From contig SYDD01000147.1 of assembly GCA_005786775.1 (NCBI GenBank), forward strand, positions 1-10,786: a stretch of DNA of 10,786 nt. The letters run 5' to 3'. Below, piece by piece: positions 1 through 7,335 of this stretch; within the stretch, counting starts at the first letter, position 1, and each line of letters starts with the position of its first letter. The notes beneath the pieces are model-generated. The model had not been told where the DNA came from. It worked only from the letters and a program-made list of their open reading frames with translations, and searched no databases. The position numbers and the translations under genes were made by a program. Source of the DNA: Opitutaceae bacterium. GTDB taxonomy: Bacteria > Verrucomicrobiota > Verrucomicrobiia > Opitutales > Opitutaceae.

Positions 1-1836
1 CTGCTCGACGGGGAACCAGCCCGTGGTCGCGGCGGCGCGCAGGCCGCCGGCCGGGACGAGCGCGAAGCGGGGGGAAAGTTCGCGGCGCCCGCCGCTCGCG
101 CTTCCGCCACCGACCACCCCGCCCTGCAGGTCCCAGCCGCCGCGCAACGGGGTGTCGCGGCGCGCCTCGTAGGTGTGGCTCTCGAAGTACTGCGGCCGGC
201 GCAGGAGGAAGGCGTTCGCCCACAGGCGCGACCACATATCGGGCACTAGGAGGTTGATCCCCGCGCCGAGCTCGGGCCGGTCCTCCACCGCCCGCAGCGC
301 CACCAGCTCGGGGGTGACGCGCAGCGGGGCTTGGGCGAGGGCGGTGAGCATCCGCGCCGAGGCGAAGGCGCCGCCCGCCAGCACCACCAGCACGAGGGAG
401 GAGAGCGTGAACCAGCGGAGGGGGCCGCCGCCCTGCCGCAGGGCCGCCCAGGACCACAACACCGGCAGCACCAGCGGGTAGAACACCGCCAGCAGCTTGT
501 AGGCGTCGTAGCTGGCATTGGTGTCCCACCACGCGCCGCGCACCTGCAGCACCACGTAACCGGCGGCCACCGGCGCCACCACCGCCAGCGGCAGAGCCAG
601 CGCGGCAGGGCGGCGCCGCGCCAGGACCCACCCCGCGGCGAGCCACAGCGCGACCAGCCCCGCGGCCGCGGGCGCCCGGACCCACGCCGCGGTCCACGGG
701 GAAAGGTCGGTCCCGCCGACGAGGCCCAGCCAGCCCTCCGGAGTCAGCGCGGGAATGCGCCAGCCGAAGTCGTGGGTCCGCAGGAGCAGCAGGCGTTCCG
801 CGAAGCCGGCGAAGCGCGCGGGGACCATCAGCGCGACCACCGCCAAGGGCGCGAGCATCGCCGTGGCCCAGCGGAGCCCCCGCCCGAGGCCGCCCGAACC
901 GCGCAGCGTCCACGCCGCGTGCAAGGCGGCCGGGAGCAGGGCCGCGGGCAGGAAAAAATTGTAGGCGCCGGCCACCAGCCAATAGGCCAGCCCGAGCAGC
1001 GCCGCGCAGGACCAGTCCGCCCGCCCGCGCGTCAGGACAACCCCGGCCCACGTCAGCCACACCCCGGCCTGCGCCGCGATCAGCTGGCCCGGGGCGACGT
1101 GCGCGACCGCGTACCACCACAATGGACTGGCCGCGGCGGCCACGGCCACGAGCAGGGCCAGCGGGCCGCGCTGCGCGAACAGCGCCCGGGCCGCCCAGAA
1201 GACCGCCGGCACCAGCGCCGCCAGCAGCAGCCCCGTGTGCACCGTCGCCAGTTCGTGCGGCGCCCGCCCGAGCAGCGTCGCGTTGAGCGCCAGCAGGGCC
1301 GCGGGCGTGAAATGATTCAACCGCAGCCAGTAGTCGAAGAAGTTGTCGACCGAGAGGATCGCCACCACCTCGCGCTGCCCGAGGAACCCGCCCCGTGCGG
1401 TCCGCGCGAATTCCTGCAGCACGCGGGCGCCCGCGCCGTAATCGGCCGCGTCGCAACTGCCGAGGGAAACCGTGGTCGCGCCGGAGCCGCCCGCCGCCAC
1501 CGCCCCGGCCACCGCCGCCAAGGCGACCCCCGCCACCCCCACCGTGAGCCCGATCCGGGCCACCTGCCGGACGAGCCGCCGCGCCCCACCCCGCGCCAGC
1601 GCCACCGCGAGCAGCGCCGCGGGCAGCAGCTGCGCCCAGCGTCCGTACGCGTCGGTGCCCGTCGCCCCCGCCATCGCGCCCCACCAGACGACCGCCGACT
1701 GCAGGGCCAAGCCCGCGGCCGGCACGAGCAGCGGCCAGAAGGCGCGCCAGCGCCGCGGCATCGCCAGCCACGCCAGCCCCGCACCCCAGAAGGCGAGCTG
1801 CGCCGCGAGCAGCAGGGCGATGAGCCAGACCTCCAT
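1..1836 (-). CDS. Multi-pass membrane protein of unknown function with soluble C-terminal region (partial, runs off left edge)
   Basis: The frame reads without a stop from an ATG at 1836 to base 1, giving 612 codons with the C-terminus missing. The protein starts directly with a hydrophobic helix (MEVWLIALLLAAQLAFWGAG) and has roughly a dozen hydrophobic segments up to about residue 495. A longer polar stretch lies around residues 115-170; just after it come DNFFDYWLRLNHF and the next helix. From about residue 505 it becomes soluble, with the motifs YFESHTYEARRDTPLRGGWD. The layout (membrane core plus soluble tail) resembles GT-C-type glycosyltransferases or polymer-assembly proteins, but I see no diagnostic motif and do not recognise a named family. 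It starts 19 bases after the methyltransferase stop, so it is probably in the same operon. There is no Shine-Dalgarno sequence. That it is a real membrane protein is near certain; its function is open. Confidence 0.85.
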   Translation of the reverse strand, partial: MEVWLIALLLAAQLAFWGAGLAWLAMPRRWRAFWPLLVPAAGLALQSAVVWWGAMAGATGTDAYGRWAQLLPAALLAVALARGGARRLVRQVARIGLTVGVAGVALAAVAGAVAAGGSGATTVSLGSCDAADYGAGARVLQEFARTARGGFLGQREVVAILSVDNFFDYWLRLNHFTPAALLALNATLLGRAPHELATVHTGLLLAALVPAVFWAARALFAQRGPLALLVAVAAAASPLWWYAVAHVAPGQLIAAQAGVWLTWAGVVLTRGRADWSCAALLGLAYWLVAGAYNFFLPAALLPAALHAAWTLRGSGGLGRGLRWATAMLAPLAVVALMVPARFAGFAERLLLLRTHDFGWRIPALTPEGWLGLVGGTDLSPWTAAWVRAPAAAGLVALWLAAGWVLARRRPAALALPLAVVAPVAAGYVVLQVRGAWWDTNASYDAYKLLAVFYPLVLPVLWSWAALRQGGGPLRWFTLSSLVLVVLAGGAFASARMLTALAQAPLRVTPELVALRAVEDRPELGAGINLLVPDMWSRLWANAFLLRRPQYFESHTYEARRDTPLRGGWDLQGGVVGGGSASGGRRELSPRFALVPAGGLRAAATTGWFPVEQ

Positions 1837-1855
1837 AAGGCGGGGCGCGGCCGGA

Positions 1856-2593
1856 TCACGCGGGCTTCACGCCCACTCCCAGCACCGAAGTGCCCCACGC
1901 CCACCTTCCGCCCAGCTCGAGCCACGCGTGCTCCGCCGCCATCAGGGCGTCGCACACCGCCTCGACCACGGCCGGGTACGCCCGGACGTCACTCGTGTCC
2001 TCCGGGCGGCGGAACAGCTTGCGCTTCGCCCACACTGCCGGGAACGGCAGCGCGTTCCAGTGCGTCGTCGTCACGCCGGTGAATCCGGCCCCGCGCAGCA
2101 GCGCCGCGACCTCGGGCCGGGTGTACCGGTGCTTCGTCTGGCAGGAATCGTCGTGGTAGGACCACATCCAGCGGTACGCGGGCACGTTCACCATCACCCG
2201 CCCGCCCGGGCGCAGCACCCGGAAAAACTCCGCGGCCGCCACTTCCGGATCCGTCACCTGGCAGACCACGTCGGCCGAGACCACCGCGTCGAAGCTCGCG
2301 TCCGCGAACGGCAGCGCGGTGATGGAGGCCTCGCGCACGTCGACGGCCGGCCCGCAGCGCTTTCGCGCCAGGGTGCAGGCAAGCGCCATGAAATCGATCC
2401 CCGCGAGGCTCCAATCCGGGTGCCGCGCTGCGAGCCGCAGGATCAGCCCGCCGGTGCCGCACCCCGCGTCCAGGACCGCGCCGCGAGGCGGCACCCAGCC
2501 GGACAGCGCGCGGTCCACGTGCGCGTGGAGGGAACGGAAGTACCACATCCCGTCCTCCACCTCAGCCAGCTTGATGTACTCGTCGGTGTTCAT
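1856..2593 (-). CDS. Class I SAM-dependent methyltransferase (Methyltransf_11/25-like)
   Basis: A 245-residue cytoplasmic enzyme predicted to transfer a methyl group from S-adenosylmethionine to an unknown acceptor. Motif I is clear (VLDAGCGTGG, residues 40-49). It is followed by the acidic residue after strand 2 (AGIDF, Asp67), a motif-II-like FDAVVSADVVCQV, and VLRPGGRVMVNVPAY. The C-terminal part (RYTRPEVAALLRGAGF) is typical of small-molecule or lipid/glycan methyltransferases. The frame stays open upstream of 2593, but that stretch is the shadow of the neighbouring gene. MNTDEYIKLAEVEDGMWYF is a normal family start, so I chose the ATG at 2593. It lies 58 bases after the membrane-protein gene and 19 before the next membrane protein. 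Its likely role is modifying a glycan or lipid intermediate made by this locus; the substrate is not readable from sequence. Confidence 0.92.
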   Translation of the reverse strand: MNTDEYIKLAEVEDGMWYFRSLHAHVDRALSGWVPPRGAVLDAGCGTGGLILRLAARHPDWSLAGIDFMALACTLARKRCGPAVDVREASITALPFADASFDAVVSADVVCQVTDPEVAAAEFFRVLRPGGRVMVNVPAYRWMWSYHDDSCQTKHRYTRPEVAALLRGAGFTGVTTTHWNALPFPAVWAKRKLFRRPEDTSDVRAYPAVVEAVCDALMAAEHAWLELGGRWAWGTSVLGVGVKPA

Positions 2594-2626
2594 CGCCGGC
2601 GGAGATGGAGCAGAGATCGCCGGCGG
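2592..2626 (-). repeat. 11-bp direct repeat at the methyltransferase start
   Basis: The sequence ATCGCCGGCGG (plus-strand reading) occurs at 2592-2602 and again at 2616-2626, with a 24-base period. On the minus strand the downstream copy ends in the first two bases of the methyltransferase start codon. Each copy contains the 8-bp palindrome CGCCGGCG. It could be a regulatory or translational element, or a small duplication in GC-rich DNA. No function is shown. Confidence 0.5.
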
Positions 2627-2651
2627 GTGCAGCCTGAATCCGCGGCGATCC

Positions 2652-4763
2652 TCAGTCGGCGAACTGGCCCCCGGCCCCGACCCGGACAGCCTGCTCCCGC
2701 AGCCCGAAGGCGCGCAGCTGGTTGGGCCCGGGGCCCTCGCGGCGCACGGGGTCCGGGCTGGTGAGCACGACCGTGCTGACCCCCGGGGGCAGCGACAGCC
2801 CGCGCACCCGCAGCGTGGCGCCCTCCGCATCGACGGCCACCTCAGCCCGGACGCGGCCCGCGTGCTCGAGCCGGACCTTCCGGGCGCGGGGGGCGACCAG
2901 ATCCAGCCGCACGTCCACTTCCACCGGACCCGGATGCGGGTTGAAGTAGGATAACACTGCGCGGCCGCCCGCCCAGCGCACGCCGCCCTCGGGACGCAGG
3001 TGCCAGCCTTGGCCGAAGGTGAGCGCCCGCGCCAGCGGCAGCTGCGGCCGGGGCGCGGGCCGCAGCAGCACCACCACTTGGTTCCCCAGTTCGCTCCGGA
3101 GGTGGCGGGCGTAGCCCAGTTGCTCCAGCTCCCGCAACAGGCGTTCGGCCCGGTCCTCAAAGCCCTTCCGGTTGACGTGCAGCGCGGCGAAACCCGCGGC
3201 CTCCAGCCGGCGGACCAATTCTTCGGTCGGCCGCCCCTCAAGGTCACGCTGCCAGCGCCCGCGCGCGCGATGCTTGGCCGCGCCGTAGCTGAACTGCAGG
3301 CGCTCGGAGAGCAGGTACGGGCGGAAGTGCTCGTAATCAGTCAGGCGGTGCGGCGGCACCACCTCGGGAAAGCCCAGCACCGGCAGCTGGAAGACCATCG
3401 CCCCCGCAGGCAACACCGCCTCCACCTCCGCCATCAGCCGGGCGTCGGACCGCACTGCCGCGGCCACCCGCTCCTGCTGGGCCGGGTCGGGCCGGCGGGG
3501 CAGCTGGTCGAGCAGACCGGCCAGCGCCAGCGCCAGCGCCGCGGCGATCCGCGCGGCCGGCGTCCAACCCGCGGTCCAGCGCGACAGCCGGCCCACGAGG
3601 AAGAAGAGGACGAGGGCGGACAGGAACACCGCCGCCCGGTTGGTCGCGCGGAAGAGTTGGAAGCCGGCGAAGAAGGCGAGGACGTTGGTGATCCCGCCGA
3701 CGCTGGCGTAGGCGAGGAGCCAGGAACCCGCCAGCGCCGCGCCCGGCAGCGGCCGCCGCGCCAGCAGCCGCCGGACCGCGACCGCCGCCAGCAGGAGCAA
3801 ACCCGCGATCCCGCAGACGCCGAGATAGGGCAGGAAGGGCTCACCGTGCCATTCGGACCAGCGCTGGTAACGCTGGCCCAGGGCGGCGAGCAGTTCCCAG
3901 CGGTGGTATTCAGGCGGGATGAACATTTCCACGGGCTTGAGGGCGTACCGCTCGGTGCCCCCGTAATTGCGCGTGAGCAGCGGCAGGCCCTCGGGCTCCT
4001 GGGCGTGGACCCAGAACTCGAGGTTCGCCGCCACAAACACGGCCACCGCGAACACGCCCGTGGCGAAACCGATCGCCAGGTTCTCCCTTCGCCGCGGGCC
4101 AAACCACTGGAAGACCAGCGCCCAAACGAGCAACTGGCCCCAGAAGAGCAGCAGGTACGGGTTGCCCCAGCCGAGCCCCAGCGCCGCCAACCCGCAGACC
4201 GCCGCGCCCCCGCTGCGCCAGCGCAACCGCCGGCTCTGGGCCACCAGCCAAACCGCGAGCAGGCCCACGGGCACCGTCCAGGTGAAGACGAAGGAGAAGT
4301 GCGCCAGGCCGCGGTGAAACGTGTGATACGTGTAGGCAAACAGCAGTGCCCCCGCCCACGCCCATTCCCACCGCACCGCCAGCCGGCGCGCCACGAGATA
4401 GAAGGCCAGCGCCGCCGTCACCTGCGCCAGCAGCAGACCCAGGTTCGCCGCCGCGAACAGCCCGATCGCCCGGCCCAGCGCCCCCAGGGCGAGCATCAGC
4501 GGCTTGTCCGGCGTCGGGTACGCGTTCCAGTCCGCTCCGAACGGCGCCCCCAGCCGCTGGATCTCCTGCGACCGCAGGGGCCACGTCTCCCCCTCCCCCG
4601 CCGCCTTGATCCGCGCCAGCACTTCGTGCGCGTCGCCCGCGTAATCCGTCGGCACCGCCCAGTCCGCGGGCGTCCATCGGCCGTAATGCGCGGCCCACAC
4701 GAGCGCGGCCGCCAGCATCAGCGAGCCCACGCGCCAGAACGCGGAGAAGGGGGAGAGGAACAT
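2652..4763 (-). CDS. Large multi-pass membrane protein, GT-C-like, with beta-rich C-terminal domain
   Basis: A 703-residue protein. A first hydrophobic helix (about residues 9-26) is followed by a polar loop with DYAGDAHEVLARIKA (Asp40, Asp44) and AYPTPDKP, then about ten more hydrophobic segments to about residue 430. Acidic residues in the first outer loop are typical of GT-C glycosyltransferases that use lipid-linked sugar donors, but this is an analogy, not proof. Other notable motifs are RYALKPVEMFIPPEYHRW (about 270-287) and GAMVFQLPVLGFPE followed by DYEHFRPYL (about 450-485). I recall similar motifs in large unnamed bacterial membrane proteins. The tail from about 600 is rich in alternating hydrophobic residues, suggesting a beta-sandwich. 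I chose the ATG at 4763 because it puts the first helix at the N-terminus; an in-frame ATG at 4856 would add 31 mostly polar residues. It is probably the first gene of the minus-strand operon. Confidence 0.85.
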   Translation of the reverse strand: MFLSPFSAFWRVGSLMLAAALVWAAHYGRWTPADWAVPTDYAGDAHEVLARIKAAGEGETWPLRSQEIQRLGAPFGADWNAYPTPDKPLMLALGALGRAIGLFAAANLGLLLAQVTAALAFYLVARRLAVRWEWAWAGALLFAYTYHTFHRGLAHFSFVFTWTVPVGLLAVWLVAQSRRLRWRSGGAAVCGLAALGLGWGNPYLLLFWGQLLVWALVFQWFGPRRRENLAIGFATGVFAVAVFVAANLEFWVHAQEPEGLPLLTRNYGGTERYALKPVEMFIPPEYHRWELLAALGQRYQRWSEWHGEPFLPYLGVCGIAGLLLLAAVAVRRLLARRPLPGAALAGSWLLAYASVGGITNVLAFFAGFQLFRATNRAAVFLSALVLFFLVGRLSRWTAGWTPAARIAAALALALAGLLDQLPRRPDPAQQERVAAAVRSDARLMAEVEAVLPAGAMVFQLPVLGFPEVVPPHRLTDYEHFRPYLLSERLQFSYGAAKHRARGRWQRDLEGRPTEELVRRLEAAGFAALHVNRKGFEDRAERLLRELEQLGYARHLRSELGNQVVVLLRPAPRPQLPLARALTFGQGWHLRPEGGVRWAGGRAVLSYFNPHPGPVEVDVRLDLVAPRARKVRLEHAGRVRAEVAVDAEGATLRVRGLSLPPGVSTVVLTSPDPVRREGPGPNQLRAFGLREQAVRVGAGGQFAD

Positions 4764-4907
4764 CAGGGGGGCAGGACGGAAGTCCCGGTCAGTTCGCAGC
4801 CGACCCCAAAATGCAACCCGCCGGCACCTGCCACCGCAAGCGCCTAGGCCTGACATCGGGGAAAGCTTTGCCAAGCGCAGCGGCGCATCCTTGCCTCCGG
4901 GCGTCCG
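4764..4907. promoter_or_regulatory. Divergent intergenic region, presumed back-to-back promoters
   Basis: These 144 bases separate the start of the minus-strand membrane-protein operon from the plus-strand glycosyltransferase, so both must be promoted from here. I see no convincing -35/-10 pair on either strand. The perfect 8-bp palindrome GCCTAGGC lies at 4842-4849. The minus-strand start is immediately preceded by a run of six C (G at 4766-4771 on the plus strand), and neither start has a Shine-Dalgarno sequence. Promoter function is inferred from gene orientation only. Confidence 0.5.
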
Positions 4908-6557
4908 ATGTCCTCCCGCCCCCCAGCCTCCGCCCCCGCCGGTCCGCGGCCCTTCGCGCACGCGGGGCTGGTGTGGGACGACTTCGACCCGGGTTCCGCC
5001 TGGCTGCGGGAAAGGGCGGTGCTGCGCTTCCGCAAGCTGGCCGGGCCCACCCGGCTCACCCTGAGCGGCCGGCGCCGCGCGCACCCGGAACTCCGCGGTC
5101 TCGAACGGGGCCAGCCGGGGCTGCGCGTGCGCGTGAACGGCCAGCCCGCGGCCGAGTTGCCGCCCGGGGCGCCCGGCGATTGGACCCTTCCGCTCACGCT
5201 GCCGGCGGCGGAGGACATCGAGTTGGAGCTCGAGTTGACCGGGAACGGCCTGACCAACGCCCTCGCCTGGGCGGGACGCGTCTCGCGCTTGCCCAGGTGG
5301 CGCCGGTTCCGGGCCCTGCACCGTAACCGTCAGCTGCGCCTGGTCGCGCTGCGGGCCGCGGACGGGGAACTGATCGGGGATTTCGCTCGCCCCGACACCG
5401 TGTTCGCGCCCGCGTTCGTCCGGCGGCAGGCCCGCCTCGGGCTCAACATCGTCGGTTTCCTCACCGCCGACCTCGGCGTGGGCGAATCCGCCCGCTGCAT
5501 GGTCCGCGCCGCGGACGCGGCGGGGCTCCCGGCGGCGCTGGTGCCCCTGCGGCTGAACTGCCGGAACCGGCTGGGGGACGACACCTACGCCGCACGCCTC
5601 GGCCCAGCGAACCCTCACCCGGTGAACGTGTTTCACATCGACCCGCCGGCCGCGGCGGAAATCGACCACCACCACGGCCGCGCCTTCCGCACCGGGCGGT
5701 ACAACATCGGGTATTTCGCGTGGGAGCTGCCGGAGTTCCCCGACTCGTGGCTACCCGCCTTCGATTTCTTCGATGAGATCTGGTGCCCGAGCGAATTCAC
5801 CGCCGCGGCGGTACGCGAGAAGAGCCCCCTGCCCGTACTGACCTTCCCGCACGCCATTGCCTTCGCCCCCCCGGCCGGAACCCCGGCGGAACTGCGGCGT
5901 AAATTCGGCCTGCCCCCGGACAAGTTTCTCTGCCTGACCCTGTTCGACCTCAATTCCTACGCCGCGCGCAAGAACCCCCGCGCCGCGCTCGCGGCCTTCC
6001 GGGAGGCCCGCCTTGACCCGCGCGCGGCCGGGCTCGTGGTGAAGGTCCACAACGTCGCCGGCAACGAGGCTGACTTCGCTGCGCTGGAGGCCGAGCTCCA
6101 GCAGCTGCCGGGGGCGGTCCTGCTCCGCACGACGCTCTCCCGCGCCGACCTCTATGCGCTCGAGGCGGCGTGCGACTGCCTCGTTTCCCTCCACCGCGCG
6201 GAGGGCTTCGGCCTGGCGGTCGCCGAGTGCATGCACCTCGGCAAGCCGGTTCTCAGCACCGACTGGTCGGCCACCGCCGAGTTCGTGACGCCAGACAACG
6301 GCTGCCCGGTGCCCGCGCGCCTGGTTACCCTGGAGGCCACCCACGGCCCCTACGCCCGCGGCGGTACCTGGGCGGACCCCGACGTCGGCGCGGCCGCCGC
6401 GCACCTGCGCCGGCTGGCCGGTGACCGCTCGCTGGCCGCCAGGCTCGGCGCGGCCGCCCGCGCGACCATCGCCGCACGCTTCGCCCCTGCGGTCGTCGGC
6501 GCCCGCTACCGGCGGCGCCTCCAGTTGCTCGCGATGCACGGCCTGCCCCGCGGCTGA
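4908..6557 (+). CDS. Glycosyltransferase family 4-like protein with N-terminal beta-rich module
   Basis: A 549-residue protein predicted to be a cytoplasmic retaining GT-B glycosyltransferase using a nucleotide-sugar donor. From about residue 178 the N-terminal Rossmann half begins (GLNIVGFLTADLGVGESAR); the GVGESAR motif is common in polysaccharide-cluster enzymes. FHIDPP and YNIGYFAWELPEFPDSW follow. In the donor half there is a basic ARKN (Arg354-Lys355) and the GT4 signature EGFGLAVAE (Glu432-x7-Glu440). The first ~150 residues are not part of the usual GT4 fold: they alternate hydrophobic and polar residues (LRFRKL, LTLSG, LRVRVNG, WTLPLTL, IELELELTG), suggesting an added beta-sandwich, possibly glycan-binding. 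Typical GT4 enzymes are about 350-420 residues. The ATG at 4908 follows the divergent region. It ends 67 bases before the response regulator. The acceptor and sugar cannot be read from sequence. Confidence 0.93.
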   Translation: MSSRPPASAPAGPRPFAHAGLVWDDFDPGSAWLRERAVLRFRKLAGPTRLTLSGRRRAHPELRGLERGQPGLRVRVNGQPAAELPPGAPGDWTLPLTLPAAEDIELELELTGNGLTNALAWAGRVSRLPRWRRFRALHRNRQLRLVALRAADGELIGDFARPDTVFAPAFVRRQARLGLNIVGFLTADLGVGESARCMVRAADAAGLPAALVPLRLNCRNRLGDDTYAARLGPANPHPVNVFHIDPPAAAEIDHHHGRAFRTGRYNIGYFAWELPEFPDSWLPAFDFFDEIWCPSEFTAAAVREKSPLPVLTFPHAIAFAPPAGTPAELRRKFGLPPDKFLCLTLFDLNSYAARKNPRAALAAFREARLDPRAAGLVVKVHNVAGNEADFAALEAELQQLPGAVLLRTTLSRADLYALEAACDCLVSLHRAEGFGLAVAECMHLGKPVLSTDWSATAEFVTPDNGCPVPARLVTLEATHGPYARGGTWADPDVGAAAAHLRRLAGDRSLAARLGAAARATIAARFAPAVVGARYRRRLQLLAMHGLPRG

Positions 6558-6594
6558 CGGAAAATATCAGAGGGATTGCGTTTCCTCGGCCGAG

Positions 6595-6611
6595 GGTGAC
6601 CCTACGTCACC
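6595..6611. promoter_or_regulatory. Inverted repeat GGTGAC-N5-GTCACC upstream of response regulator
   Basis: Perfect 6-bp arms (6595-6600 and 6606-6611) flank the 5-base spacer CCTAC. The repeat ends 13 bases before the regulator start codon, inside the 67-base gap after the glycosyltransferase gene. The position fits an operator for an autoregulated two-component system, or a small leader hairpin near the ribosome-binding zone. OmpR-family proteins more often bind direct repeats, so regulator binding is a guess. Confidence 0.4.
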
Positions 6612-6624
6612 GGACCTGAGCATC

Positions 6625-7335
6625 ATGGCAGCCACGGAAGCGATCAACCCCCCGCGCGTGCTCCTCGTCGAGGACGAGGGCAAAACCCGCGACTCAATCG
6701 TCGAGGGCATGACGCTGGAGGGTTGGCAGGTGCGGAGCGCGGCACAGGGCACGGCGGGCCTGCGGCTGGCGCAGACGGAACCGACGGACCTCATTGTCCT
6801 CGACTGGATGCTGCCCGACCTCGACGGCCTCGAGGTGCTGCGCCGGATCCGGGCCTCCGGTCGCACCACCCCGGTGCTGATGCTCACGGCGCGCGGCACG
6901 TTGTCGGACCGCCTCCTCGGGCTGGACAGCGGCGCGGACGATTACCTGTCCAAACCCTTCGCCTTCGCGGAACTCCTCGCCCGCTGCCGCGCGCTCCTGC
7001 GCCGCCCGAACTGGGCCGCCGGCCGCAACCTGCAGTGCGGCGACCTCCAGCTCGACACCCGCGCCCGCATCGCCGTGCGTTCCGGACAGGAGATCCGCCT
7101 CACGCCCCGCGAGGTGGACGTCCTCGAGTACCTGATGCGCAATCAGGGTCAGACCGTGACCCGCGAGATGCTCGAGCGCGACGTCTGGAAACAGCTCCAC
7201 CGGATGACCTCCCTCGACAACGTGATCGACGTGCAGATGATGCGCCTGCGCAAGAAGGTGGACTTCCCCGGCGTCGACCGCCTCATCCACACACAGCGCG
7301 GCATCGGGTACAAGATGGAGCGATTGAGCGCGTGA
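6625..7335 (+). CDS. OmpR/PhoB-family two-component response regulator
   Basis: A 236-residue DNA-binding regulator. The receiver domain (about residues 10-125) has the acidic pair Glu16-Asp17 (VLLVEDE), the phospho-acceptor Asp60 (LIVLDWMLPDLDG), the switch Thr88 (LMLTAR) and the conserved Lys110 (DDYLSKPF). The winged-helix output domain (about 133-232) has LTPREVDVLEYLMRNQG, a recognition region around DNVIDVQMMRLRKKVD, and the wing motif IHTQRGIGYKM, all standard for the OmpR/PhoB subfamily. The overall style resembles CusR/CopR-type regulators, but that does not show metal response. The ATG at 6625 lies 67 bases after the glycosyltransferase. The frame remains open further upstream only as a shadow of that gene. 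Its stop overlaps the kinase start (GTGA), so the two are translationally coupled. Targets are unknown; the flanking glycan genes are natural candidates. Confidence 0.97.
   Translation: MAATEAINPPRVLLVEDEGKTRDSIVEGMTLEGWQVRSAAQGTAGLRLAQTEPTDLIVLDWMLPDLDGLEVLRRIRASGRTTPVLMLTARGTLSDRLLGLDSGADDYLSKPFAFAELLARCRALLRRPNWAAGRNLQCGDLQLDTRARIAVRSGQEIRLTPREVDVLEYLMRNQGQTVTREMLERDVWKQLHRMTSLDNVIDVQMMRLRKKVDFPGVDRLIHTQRGIGYKMERLSA

Noticed and set aside
331..2082. Plus-strand open frame of 583 codons opposite the left-hand membrane protein
   Set aside because: Its translation is a low-complexity Arg/Gln/Pro/Gly-rich string, typical of the antisense shadow of a GC-rich gene. The minus-strand frame gives a coherent membrane protein.
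2594..3247. N-terminal extension of the methyltransferase up to an ATG at 3247
   Set aside because: The added residues are an out-of-frame reading of the upstream membrane-protein gene, and the SAM methyltransferase fold is complete from 2593.
3000..4847. Plus-strand open frame of 615 codons opposite the 703-residue membrane protein
   Set aside because: Arg/Gln/Pro-rich composition and no domain pattern; the opposite strand encodes clear membrane helices and conserved motifs.
4842..4849. Palindrome GCCTAGGC in the first divergent region
   Set aside because: Eight bases, unspaced and GC-rich; too short to support an operator call on its own.
4764..5675. N-terminal extension of the 703-residue membrane protein into the region of the glycosyltransferase gene
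   Set aside because: The extension is Arg/Gly/Pro-rich antisense of the GT4 gene. A short 31-residue extension from the ATG at 4856 remains formally possible.
5866..5872. Run of seven C in the glycosyltransferase gene
   Set aside because: Encodes Ala-Pro-Pro in a GC-rich gene; runs of this length are expected by chance here.
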